DNA of 64,000 nt from Aedes albopictus. Taxonomy: Eukaryota > Arthropoda > Insecta > Diptera > Culicidae. The notes beneath the pieces were generated by a model. That model was given only the letters and a program-made list of their open reading frames with translations. It had not been told where the DNA came from and searched no databases. The stretch's first letter is position 1. The number at the start of each line of letters is the position of its first letter. Below, piece after piece: positions 1 to 9,404 of the stretch. The stretch is taken from assembly GCF_035046485.1 (NCBI RefSeq), contig NC_085137.1:315591164-315655163 (forward strand). Direction: 5' to 3'. The position numbers were made by a program, and so were the translations under genes.

Positions 1-506
1 TACGTTAAGGCTTGGAATCGACGTTTCCGGGATCGCTGACGGCGTGGGGCAGAGGCACATAGGATTTTGGTGTCCTGCGAGCTAGACCCTCATCGCAATT
101 CGACCAGTGCTGCTCGTGGCGTGTGGGCTGGCAATGGCGTAACGCGCAGGGACCACCAGCCTGGAACTCGCCGAATCGTCGGTTCTACCGTCAGGCTCTG
201 GCCCGACACGTGAGGTGGGTCTCTCCGAAGTTTCGCTAGATCGCTCACGGCGATGTGACACATATGTACACAGCAAATAATTTTGTAATATCCAGTCCAA
301 GGGGGAAGACAGCTTTTGCTCGAAGCCTACTCCTGAGCAAGATTTTGAGCAGCTCTGAGCAACTCGAGTAGCTCGATCTTGGAATGTGCATAGCAACCTG
401 CTGTTATGTTGAAACCGTGACTATCAATGAACGGTTGTATCTGCAACATAATGTTTGATGTGCGTGAATATGAAACGTAGAAAAGTTATTGAACGAGACG
501 TGGGAC
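1..506. other. Unassigned sequence before the first MITE
   Basis: This stretch is more GC-rich than the AT-rich DNA after 540 and holds a 104-codon open frame on the minus strand (82-396) that I do not recognise. The sequence appears to resume after the MITE, from 1468 to about 1780, where a 117-codon minus-strand frame is equally unrecognised. I see no splice signals, domains or low-complexity pattern that would make either frame a gene. It may be part of an old transposable element. Confidence 0.3.
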
Positions 507-1467
507 TAAGGACTGTATCGGAAATTAACTATAAACGTTCACAATTGCCTGAAAAATAATCTGTTCGAAATAAACAAAACTTTATTTTTGGAGATACTAT
601 ATAAATCTCTTAAATAAAGAATGGCAGTTCTGATTTTCAAAAAATAAATATTTAACTTGGACTTTTATCTCAAAGATTGCACACATGTTTTTAAAATTTT
701 GGACACCTCCTAAAAATTTAAAATTGCGAATACTGTGGGAAAATATTCAATTTTTTCTCTTATTTTTGCGCAAATATATTCTTTTCCAGAATGCTCATGA
801 GATAGGAAAATTATTTTTATCAAGAAATATTCCCTCCGGAGTTTAGGGCAATTCTTAAAAATGAAAAAAGGCCATTTTTCGAGGAACACTTTTTTTAATG
901 CGTCTTCAAAGAACGATTACGCAAATAAAAAATACATAAAGTTGAAAATTTGCATTTTTTTCGATTGGGTATGTATTTAAATCTATTGAAGAGGTAGTTT
1001 TTCAAGAGAACGGAATGTTATAACCTCTAAAGATATTCAAAACAGAGCGTCAAAGTTCGACCAAAAAGTAGGTGTTTTTTGGGATAGACCATATTCTTAA
1101 TGTTGAAGGTTTTTCTATCCAAATTAAGAATTTTAAAAGTCTGTTTTAAGTGATATGTTATATGTACATAACTACTAGTAATAATCATTATTTTCCAGAT
1201 TTTTCCCCGTAGAAATTTTTTTCGCAACAAATATTTGAAACGTTAAAAAAATTTAAAATAAATGCAGTTTGTACAGATTGTTATTTTGTGTGGTATACTC
1301 ATAGAACCATATTTCCAATAATACTAAACATTTTCTTAATTTCTTCAAGCTGTTCTAAACTTTACTATATTGTGAAGATTTCATAGAAGAACCGGAATGA
1401 AAAGACCAACCGTGCGTCGAGATAGAGCATTTTGAATGTTTATAGTTAATTTCCGATACAGTCCTTA
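507..1467. mobile_element. TA-flanked MITE (Tc1/mariner-like), about 957 bp
   Basis: The element runs from 509 to 1465 between TA dinucleotides at 507-508 and 1466-1467. Its terminal inverted repeats begin AGGACTGTATCGG and match perfectly for 28 bp, then imperfectly for about 10 more. The interior is AT-rich with no transposase-like frame. The TA duplication and simple inverted termini fit a non-autonomous Tc1/mariner derivative; the family is not recognised. Confidence 0.75.
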
Positions 1468-1781
1468 TGTTCAAGCGTGTTTTACTACGACAGAGTGGGA
1501 TAAAGGTCGAAGCCCTGCAAAGTTCCAGATTCTGATGCAAAAGTATTACGACTCTTTTGGCGTGGTTTGCAGATAAACGCTTCTTTGGGTTTACAAAAGA
1601 TGAAAACTTCGTGCAGCTCCGTGTCTGATGTAGTGCCGTAGAACCCGTAGAAATAACCCGTAAAACGGGGGCTTGGCAGTACCTATCGCTACTGCTGCCT
1701 ACATTCAAAACCTACTCGCAATCTGACCAACGGACTGGCGGTACTAATTGTGTAGTAAAAAAGTGTCTGATTCCAGAAAAG

Positions 1782-2078
1782 ATGTCTTCAGAAGGCGAGA
1801 ACAATAAGACAAATCCAAGCAAGGAGCAATTAATCTTACTTTATGAAAAGATGATCATATTTCAACTGTGCAAAACTCGCAAACATGAGCGGGCTCAGGA
1901 CACATTCCGATTTGTTGACGAAGGTACGATTAACCAACGGAAACTAATAGTTCTCCGCAGCTATCGCACCCGCCGCTGGTATCCCATACCTACGTTTATT
2001 ACTTCGTCTCATCGTCGTCGGGATCAAATATTTAAGGTGCCTCACCAAGCAAATAGGTACATACCACAAGATGTCTGA
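1782..2078 (+). other. Unrecognised 98-codon open frame, probably not a gene
   Basis: The frame starts with an acidic, polar stretch (MSSEGENNKTNPSKEQ), which faintly recalls the start of Myb/SANT-like transposase or regulator domains. After about residue 85 it runs into the dispersed repeat that begins at 2047, so the last dozen residues are repeat-derived. No splice donor or known domain supports it. It is recorded only because the N-terminal half has a protein-like composition. Confidence 0.15.
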
Positions 2079-2234
2079 GAAAATTTTATGGAAAATCCGA
2101 CGCATTTTTTGGTTGCCTTTTCACATCCACACTTCTCGCAAAACTGTCATTCTTATGGTGGGTTTGATGAATGATGATCGAAGCAGTCGCATGCATTAAT
2201 TTTTCGGAGCAAAATGTGAGCAACTCAAAGTTGC
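2047..2234. repeat. Direct repeat, copy A (188 bp)
   Basis: This block starts with AAGCAAATAGG and ends with CAACTCAAAGTTGC. It recurs in the same orientation at 4361-4547, nearly identical apart from a one-base change in a T run. The two copies bracket the LOA-type LINE relic. They may be the 3' end of successive head-to-tail LINE copies, or two insertions of a small element. Confidence 0.8.
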
Positions 2235-2274
2235 ATAGGGCTGTTCGGGCTCGCTTGGAAGTTAACCATCAATG

Positions 2275-4360
2275 TTAACTTCTTTTCCCGATCAGCCTAG
2301 ATAGCTGTGTAGTGTCGGTAGCGGTTGTCTCAATTGGCTAAGAATAACACTACGGACCGCCTGATCCAGTGGTAAGAGTCCACTAAACAGGTGACCCCTA
2401 ATTCATGGTGTTATGCGGCTTTATGCTTACCGTGCCAAAGAATGAATGGTTAGGGGGGGTCTAATAAAAACCTAATCACAAACGGAGCCTGTGGAGAATT
2501 AGGGCGTCCTCCACAGTATTACGCCCTTACTGCGCTAACCGGAGCAATGGTGCAGTGGACCTTGCGTTTCTCCGAGATAATCAGTTGCCCTTCTTAAGTC
2601 TCAAATTTGAGGCTAAATAAGGGCGGGGTTATTCAAATGTTGTTAATTAGCTTACATTACTGCCTATATGGGTTCGCTTAATGCGTTTTCGCCATTGGCG
2701 TTTTTCAATTGACCACGATTTGATTCGTCGTTAATGTTTCCTTTTTGTGCTGTGATTGTGAAGAGTGTAATCCTGTCTAGTTTGGGTAGTGGCTACGGCA
2801 AGGAAACCTCAGATCAATTTTCAGCGTAAAAAAGCGTATGTAGCCCAAGTGGATCTACTTCAAAAAGTTCATTTTCGTAGGGTAACTTCTGTATAGGTTA
2901 CCTTGTGAACCCAGCTTTGCTTTTTTCATTATAGATGAACTGTCGTGCCTCGAGCATGCTCTATTTTAAAATAACGTTAACAGTATGTTTCAACCTTTCC
3001 TTATGGATGCCTTCAAGCAAGCTCTTGTTTTCAGCATCTTTTCGCTGATATTTGGCATCTGAAGAAGCTCAAACATTGATTTGAGATGCTTCAGTTTGAT
3101 GCAATACTTAGGTAGTACAGTTCATGGTTAACTTAACATAGAATTGCACCTAACCCAACTCTGCATGAGCAAAATTTGTCATGGGTTGACTGATTGGCAT
3201 GTGTCAGATGAGGACTCTCCATTTGACCTTTTTGCACTTTGGAGTGTTCCTTCGCAAACTTTGCGTATTCAGGCGTCCCTGCTCAACAAGCTAGGGAACC
3301 TGTAATAATTGGTTGCGATCACATTTTATGGATAACTCGCTTCCATTGCTACTCCAAGAGAGTTTGATTATGGTTTTGTTATTACAACGCCCTTCATTGT
3401 GGTATACCATAGCTACTGCTTCGAAAGAAGCTTGTCCTCTGCGGTCTGTGCGCACCGCAAGAGGTATTCCTGAATGGAACTCGGACCTGTTCAAGTTCTA
3501 AATATGTATCTTCGGATAAACCAGTCTTTTGTATAGCTACGAATCTTAGGCTTCTACCCCGAGGATTGTAGCTATAGAATCGATTTAGTGAGCACTTAAA
3601 CGCTCTGCTTACTTCAAATCTCCTGGAGCAAATGGGGCTTTATCCTATTTTTCTCCAGAGGGATTTGAGTTTTTCAAACATGTTTGAACTCTTGTAGTTT
3701 TCTATTGGGTATTTTTATGGCATGAAATTACTCTGTAGTTTTATCCCGAAAGGGTGCGTGCGTTGTATAAAAAAGGAATGAGTTCCAGATTTATCTGGTT
3801 ACGTCGTTCTTTCTGAAATGCTCGAAACGCATTGTCGATTATCACATCTGTGATGTTCGTTTGGCTAACATGCCTGTTCATGTGAACTCACATGTCTCCC
3901 AATTTGGGATGTCCACAGTGACTCTTTTACATAAAGTTGTATACGTTTTCAAGAAGGCACTCGCTCAAACGTAGTTTTTGCTTGGGTGATTTCTTGAATA
4001 TTGAGGATGCTTTTGATGACGTGCCTTTCTATGTCATATTGAAAGTCGCATGACGTCGCAAGCTACCTCCAATGAGCTATAGGCTCTTTTTACGCTTATG
4101 CGTTTTACAGTGTCCTTTTCAGGTCACTGATTAACCCCGTTGTGGTATGAGCTATGAGCTCTCGTTGCGCTTATGCGTTCATTCCCTCTTCTAGGGCACC
4201 CCTACCTATTTCATCACCTTTCCCTTTCCCAATTCCCATCCCTTGTCCCATTCTCCCTCAGGTAAATGATGAAATAGGCTCATATGTATGGCGATGGCAC
4301 AAATGTCCCAAATGGAGGATAACGTGCCTCTGGAGCCGGCCTTCTGATACCTGATGCCTG
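2275..4360 (+). mobile_element. Degenerate LOA/Jockey-superfamily LINE relic, copy 1
   Basis: This is a broken non-LTR retrotransposon in + orientation. From 2275 to about 2580 it carries the same 5' segment as the copy at 23403. At 2730-2880 it matches the stretch just before the endonuclease frame of the second copy. Patches at 3080-3300 match its endonuclease region, and 3780-4080 matches its reverse transcriptase (the stretch that reads LDIESAFDNVPF there). The 3' part (4190-4360) is a C-rich, UTR-like tract. Frames are destroyed by indels and stops, so no protein is made. Assignment to the LOA group within the Jockey/LOA/R1 assemblage is by protein character of copy 2 and is not certain. 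Confidence 0.7.
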
Positions 4361-4547
4361 AAGCAAATAGGTACATACCACAAGATGTCTGAGAAAATTT
4401 TATGGAAAATCCGACGCATTTTTGGTTGCCTTTTCACATCCACACTTCTCGCAAAACTGTCATTCTTATGGTGGGTTTGATGAATGATGATCGAAGCAGT
4501 CGCATGCATTAATTTTTCGGAGCAAAATGTGAGCAACTCAAAGTTGC
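4361..4547. repeat. Direct repeat, copy B (187 bp)
   Basis: Second copy of the 2047-2234 block. Here it follows the 3' UTR-like part of the LOA relic directly, which favours the view that the block is the 3' end of that LINE or was carried with it. Confidence 0.8.
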
Positions 4548-4734
4548 TCCATCCACAAAGTGTTGCTCTGGAGTGAGCTGTCTCCCCCCCTTGATCCAGT
4601 CACATAATTTCTGGTGATGTATGCATTTTTTAATGTAATTTCACTCGATTACATCGTCTTCTAAAAAATTATCACACTTATACCCATGTACACCCTGGTT
4701 GGTACCGGAAAGTGTCAACAAACCCGTTTCAGCA

Positions 4735-4750
4735 GATTCCTGGTCGGTGA
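4735..4750. repeat. 16-bp target-site duplication of the R1 insertion (left)
   Basis: GATTCCTGGTCGGTGA occurs here and again at 6636-6651, directly after the A tail of the R1 fragment. The pair marks the exact ends of the insertion. Confidence 0.9.
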
Positions 4751-4751
4751 G

Positions 4752-6056
4752 TGCGCCATTGAGTGCGCAATACACCACCTAGGAGTTCCGGTTAGCCTAT
4801 GCCGGATATTGGAGAGCTACTTCCAGAATAGAGTGCTAATCTATGACACCGAGGAAGGCGAGAGGAGCTACAAAATCACCGCAGGGGTACCGCAGGGGTC
4901 CATCTTGGGCCCGGTACTATGGAACGCGGCGTATGATGGCATATTGAGGCTCAAACTTCCACCGGGCGTAAAGCTGGTCGGCTTCGCCGATGATATTACC
5001 CTCGTGGTATACGGCGAGTCGATAGAGGAAGTGGAACTGACAGCAACTCACGCAATTGGCATAGTGGAGGATTGGATGAGGTCGAGACATTTGGCACTCG
5101 CGCACCACAAAACGGAGGTGGTGGTGGTAAACAACCGCAAGTCTGAACAGCAGGCAGTGGTCACCACAGGTGGATGCACGATCAACTCTAAGCGCTCACT
5201 GAAGCAATTGGGGGTCATGATCGACGATAAGCTGAAATTCGGAAGCCACGTAGAATATGCCTGCAAAAGGGCAAGCATGGCGATAATGGCATTGTCAAAG
5301 ATAATGTCAAACAGCTCGGCAATAGTCTCGAGTAAGCGTAAGCTGCTCGCGGCAGTAGCGGTCTCCATACTACGGTATGGCACCGCTGCATGGTCGAAGG
5401 CGCTAGTGGTTAATCGAAGCGTGAAGCGACTTGAGAGTACCCACAGGCTGATGTGCCTTAGGGTGGTGAGCGCATACCGCACGGTCTCAAAGGACGCGGT
5501 ATGTGTGCTAGCGGGCATGATGCCCATAGCTTTAGTGGTGGCAGAGGATGAAGAATGCTTCGAGCGACGCGGCATAAGAGGTGCGAGGCGTATCGCCAGA
5601 ACCTCGTCTATGCTGAAGTGGCAGAGCGAATGGGATTCCTCCAGCAAGGGTAGATGGACACACAGGCTCATACCGAGCGTGTCCAAGTGGACGAGCAGGC
5701 CCCATGGCGAGGTGAATTTTCACTTGACTCAATTTCTGTCAGGCCATGGGTGCTTTAGGTGGTATCTGCACAGATTCGGACACGCAGGCTCCCCCGCATG
5801 TCCGGAGTGGGCAGACTGCGACGAGACCGCGGAGCATGTGCTGTTTGAATGTCCACGTTCCGTGGAGCAAAGGTCGAGTATGCAGGAGGTATGCGGTAGA
5901 GATATCACGCCTGACAACATTGTTGAAAGGATGTGTATGGGGACGGACAAGTGGGACTCCGTTACTTCCACGGTTTCTCGAATCGTACTACAGAGTAAAT
6001 GGCGAGCCGAACAACAGCTAGTTGAGTTGGCCCCCCTTCCCCATCCAGGAGCTTGA
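4752..6056 (+). pseudogene. R1-clade ORF2 C-terminal half: reverse transcriptase and zinc-knuckle tail
   Basis: About 434 residues of the polymerase protein of an R1-type retrotransposon, which would copy the element RNA into nicked chromosomal DNA. Reverse transcriptase motifs are clear: GVPQGSILGP near residue 45 of the retained part and FADD near residue 78, followed by thumb-region sequence and a C-terminal knuckle-like segment (ACPEWADCDETAEHVLFECP). In R1 relatives the start of that segment usually reads CPEC, so the W here may cost a zinc ligand, although another Cys follows closely. The endonuclease and the fingers of the polymerase are missing because of 5' truncation, and the frame has no start of its own. 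The frame is otherwise open, which suggests a fairly recent insertion. Upstream in-frame codons (4686-4751) belong to flanking DNA. Confidence 0.88.
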
Positions 6057-6153
6057 GTTCAACGGGTAGTCTAAGTACTACTGACCGGGGTTGATCACCG
6101 TGAACGATTATTATGCGGTTTTATTGGCAATTATCGGTGAAAAATAACGGAAA

Positions 6154-6218
6154 CAGCTTATTTTGCGTGACGCGTTTCGACCTACTATTCTTCGGTCATC
6201 ATCAGACGCATTCAGCTG
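6154..6218 (-). ncRNA. Hammerhead ribozyme-like motif, minus strand copy
   Basis: Because the element is a perfect palindrome, the same core and stems exist on the minus strand, with the CUGAUGA box at 6205-6199 and the expected cleavage after the base at 6169. A full transcript of either strand would fold into the long hairpin rather than the ribozyme unless folding is kinetically favoured during transcription. Confidence 0.55.
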
Positions 6219-6276
6219 GAATCACCCCTTCAACTTCGTCAGTTATATATAACTGACGAAGTTGAAGGGGTGATTC

Positions 6277-6341
6277 CAGCTGAATGCGTCTGATGATGAC
6301 CGAAGAATAGTAGGTCGAAACGCGTCACGCAAAATAAGCTG
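6277..6341 (+). ncRNA. Hammerhead ribozyme-like motif, + strand
   Basis: The core reads CUGAUGA (6290-6296), one extra U (6297), stem II GACC/GGUC (6298-6301 with 6313-6316) around an 11-nt loop, then GAAAC (6317-6321), loop GC, and GUC (6324-6326), with cleavage expected after C6326. Stem I is GCGU (6286-6289) with ACGC (6327-6330), an internal loop, then CAGCU (6277-6281) with AGCUG (6337-6341). Stem III is only AC/GU, as in small hammerheads that work as dimers. The extra U after CUGAUGA departs from the canonical core, so activity is uncertain. Confidence 0.6.
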
Positions 6342-6651
6342 TTTCCGTTATTTTTCACCGATAATTGCCAATAAAACCGCATAATAGTCTAAGCACTAGC
6401 CAGGACCCGAGCCTCCAGGGGAGAGTGAACAACTTAAGGCGGTAGCTGGTGGAACGCTTACTATTAGAGTGTACTCATGTACGGTCCCCCCCTTCTCGAA
6501 GTCATCCCTAACGGGCGTACCGCGAAGGTAAGGAAGAGAGAGAATGAGTTTTTAGTGGGTCGATCCCCACATCACCCGAGGAACCACCTCTTGGGTATCT
6601 GTTGCAGATTTTCTCATTCTATAAAAAAAAAAAAAGATTCCTGGTCGGTGA

Positions 6652-7009
6652 TGTCACGTTCTTAATTAAAGTCCTCCGGTCTCAAAGAGCTCCCACCGTA
6701 TACAATAGTCCTCCTGCTTCGTTCTGGATTTATCGGCAGGCTTGGGCACCACAATAGCTATGATTGAGGGAAACAGGCTTAGTCGGCGTTCCGTTTACAG
6801 CTTTCCACTATTCCGGTCGGGTGGGTAGGCTTTTTACCCCTTTACACCGTCCACAAAAAAAAAAACTCCTAATCATTTATATCGGTGTAGTGTGTACGTA
6901 TAGTTTTTTTTTATCAAATTTTCTCTAAATAAAACGAATTAAAACAAAACACTATATACTGGCACGCAAGGCGAATAATAGTGTCATATGATTACTTGGG
7001 TACAACGCC
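6652..7009. other. Unassigned, possible old LINE 3' end
   Basis: No gene is visible. Sequence from 6660 to 6850 is GC-richer and ends in an 11-A run near 6856, which resembles a decayed LINE 3' UTR with A tail. Nothing in it identifies a family. The remaining part is AT-rich. Confidence 0.3.
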
Positions 7010-8470
7010 CCAAAGGAGCCCTAATGAAAGCCCCTGAAACCTATTAAAAACCATCAGAAACCCCTCGGCAAGCCACTGAACCCCCCAAAAACGTCTTGAA
7101 ACAATTCTTAGTTTCTACTCCGTGATTGACTAGAACTACACTAGATCCTTGATTTAAGCAAAGAGTCGGGACTGCCCAAATTGAATTTTTACCTAAATGG
7201 ATTCCGTTTATTACCTAAATGGATTTCAAGATTGAAAGAGGTTTGGGAAAGGCAAATGGTTAGGGGATTTAGGGGGTCATGCCGAGTTTCAGAGGGCATT
7301 CAAAAGATTTTCAGGAAATGAAGGGGTGGTCATTTCAGGAAGTTTCAGAGCGTTTTTGAGGGGCTTCAAGGCTCTCAGAAGAGTTTCACAGCGGTTCCAG
7401 AGGTTCCAGAGGCGTTTCAATGCATTTTAATGAGTTTCAAAGCATTTCTGGAAATTTCAGAGGCATTATATGATATCCGAGGGGGTTTTCGGAGGCTTTC
7501 GGACGCGTTACATCGGTGATTTGGGGGGTATCGCAGGGTCTCAGGCACGTTACAATGACCCGAGGGAGTTTCAAGGCCTTTTCGGAGGATTTTCCGAAAG
7601 ATCCAGAGTATTTTCTGCAGGTTCCAGAGGCGTTACAGTGCCGTTTCGGGGTTTTCGGACGGTCTCAGGTGCGTTACAGGCAGGGATGCCATATATACAG
7701 ATTTATCTGTATTATTCAGATTTTTGAGCATCTGTACAGATTGCTTTTATATGAAATACAGATGTTTAATTTGTATGGGATACAGATTTTTAACACAAAT
7801 TTTGTATCGGATACAGATTTTTGGACGAGTGATACAGAAAATTATCTGGCATCGCTGGTTACAGGGTGCTTTAGGGGGCTTTCAGGGGATTTCTAAAAGA
7901 TTCAGAGGATTTTCAGCCGGTTTCGGAAGCGTTACAGGGTCGTTTTTGGGGGTTTCGGAGGGTCTCAGATGTGTAACAAGGGGTCCAAGGAAGTTTCAAG
8001 GGGTTTTCGGTGGCATTTTAGAAAGATTCAGATAATTTTCAGAGGTTTCAGGTTTCAGAGCGGGTACATGACTGTTTTGAGCTTTCCAAGGGTCTCAGAT
8101 GTGTTACAGCATTTCGAGTAGATTTAGAGTATTTTGGAGCCGTTACGCGGGCATTTTCGGGGGTTTCGAAGGGTCTTAGGTGCGTTACAGGGAGTCAGAG
8201 GGGGTTCAGGTTTTTTTCGATGGCATTTCAAAAAGATCCAAAGGGTTTTCAGCATGTTTCAGAGGCGTTACACGGACGTTTCGGAAGGTCTCAGATACGT
8301 TACAGGGGGTCCGATGGGGCTTCAGGAAGATTCAAAGTATTTTCAGCTGGTTTTGGAGGCCTTTCAGTGGGTTTTCAAAACACTTTCAGTGGGTTTCAGA
8401 GGTGTTTTGTGGGATCCCGGAGGGTTCGATGGGGCTTCAAGGAGCTTACAGTTTTTGATAATACATTTGG
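7010..8470. repeat. Degenerate short-period repeat tract, GTTTCAGRGG type
   Basis: For about 1.4 kb the sequence is built from loosely repeated words such as TTTCAGAGG, GCGTTACAGGG and GGTTTTCAG. On the + strand the words lean G/T-rich; the first part (7020-7110) shows the reverse-complement flavour (CCTGAAACC). The repeat keeps several overlapping frames open, all rich in Gly, Phe, Arg and Val, which are not genes. An AT-rich block with repeated ATACAGATTT words sits at 7690-7850. Confidence 0.7.
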
Positions 8471-8786
8471 ATCACTGCTCTCATAAAGCGTTCTAGGTGG
8501 TTTTAGAAGGGAATCAGGATGTTCCAAACTGATAACGCTTGTAGATCCGATGACCTATACTCAAAGGAGTTCTTGGAGAATCTCAAACAAACATTGAGCT
8601 TGACAGCAAAAAGTTGTCATACACAAAGACTGTAGAGGCATGGATTTCATTCAAACACAAATTATGCTTGAAGATCCGGTCATGAAGGCTTTTTAGAGAA
8701 CCTTGCATCGTTCGACTCCCTCCCCCATGTCTTACCTTTGAACACGCCCTAAACTCTCCTTACCTCCGCTCGCTACTCACGTTGAC

Positions 8787-9404
8787 ATGCCCGAGTAGGT
8801 GGAAAAATCTGATGAATACCATATTCAGATATTATTGATTGAATTACTGAAGAGTAAAAACTGATATTGGTTTGATTGATATAAGAGGTAAAAGAACAGA
8901 AATAATAGCAAAATCTAATATGGTGAACTACTCAATAATAGCTCGTTAAGATATTACAAGATCAAAACAATAACAGACAAGATTTGTCATTTTTTTAGAA
9001 AAAAATAAAAAAAAATGTCAGCAAGCAGCATCGAACCTACGACCTTAGGGTTCACAGTCGGCGATGCTTACCACTCAACTGTGGCTTGCTGTTGTAAATA
9101 ACATCGGAATAAGAGCATGCGGTTCTTCGTTTCCACAGCTCAGAAAGGGGCACATGGCATTTCACTAACATTGAGCCATCTCTATGGGTGTATGTGTTCC
9201 ATTTCGTGCAGAAGAGCTAAACATGTTCTTATGTAGAAATTTTCAGCTATTTCGACAAGAACAAAAACTGATATCATATCACTTTGAGCTATTCGTGCGA
9301 TATTCATTGGATTTTTGAATAACACATCAAAATCACATCGAGCTATGACAGCAAAAAATGTTCGATTTGAGATATAATTTAGATATTGTCGTCTACCCGG
9401 GCAT
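8787..9404. mobile_element. MITE with ATGCCCGRGTAG termini, carries a tRNA-like fold
   Basis: The ends are ATGCCCGAGTAG (8787-8798) and CTACCCGGGCAT (9393-9404). Internally, 8835-8900 resembles the MITE at 29380-29705 (shared GATATTGGTTTGATTGATATAA-type words), and 9106-9400 recurs at 34108-34393. A tRNA-like sequence lies at 9020-9090 on the minus strand. It has no protein frame. It is likely a non-autonomous DNA element of a family with CCCGGGTAG-type termini present several times in this window. Confidence 0.65.
9020..9090 (-). ncRNA. tRNA-like sequence, degenerate (GUG at anticodon position)
   Basis: Read on the minus strand, the 71-nt segment has a perfect 7-bp acceptor stem (AGCAAGC with GCTTGCT), a box A-like CAGTTGAGTGG, a CUGUGAA loop that would give anticodon GUG, and a box B-like GGTTCGATGC. 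A T-rich Pol III terminator-like run follows. The anticodon stem and the D stem do not pair well and no CCA-proximal features are unusual, so this is better read as a decayed tRNA or SINE head than a working tRNA-His. Confidence 0.45.

Larger units (their letters stand above)
6067..6393. mobile_element. Palindromic insertion in the R1 3' UTR with 9-bp flanking repeats
   Basis: TAGTCTAAG occurs at 6067-6075 and 6385-6393. Between them lie about 33 bp of single-copy sequence and a perfect 278-bp palindrome (6109-6386, centre between 6247 and 6248). Arms match at every position and there is no spacer. Each arm carries one hammerhead-like core (see separate entries). The flanking 9-mer looks like a target duplication, but its right copy overlaps the palindrome edge by two bases. 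Class is unknown; Penelope-like retroelements are one candidate because they carry hammerheads. Confidence 0.75.
4751..6635 (+). mobile_element. 5'-truncated R1-clade LINE insertion with A tail
   Basis: The insert lies between 16-bp target duplications (4735-4750 and 6636-6651) and ends in about 13 A residues. It begins inside the reverse transcriptase domain, keeps the rest of ORF2 open to its stop at 6056, and continues through a 3' UTR that has been split by a palindromic insertion (6109-6386). Severe 5' truncation with an A tail and a target duplication is the usual product of target-primed reverse transcription. It inserted outside rDNA, as many mosquito R1-clade families do. A related, older copy lies on the minus strand at 16640-18990. 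Confidence 0.9.

Noticed and set aside
5048..5732. 212-aa and 66-aa minus-strand frames
   Set aside because: Antisense shadows of the R1 reverse transcriptase frame, which has clear polymerase motifs on the + strand.
7470..8496. Six overlapping + strand frames of 85-126 codons, Gly/Phe/Arg-rich
   Set aside because: All arise from the degenerate GTTTCAGRGG repeat tract, which lacks stops in several frames at once.
9020..9090. Functional tRNA-His gene
   Set aside because: Acceptor stem is good but D and anticodon stems do not pair; it lies inside a MITE.
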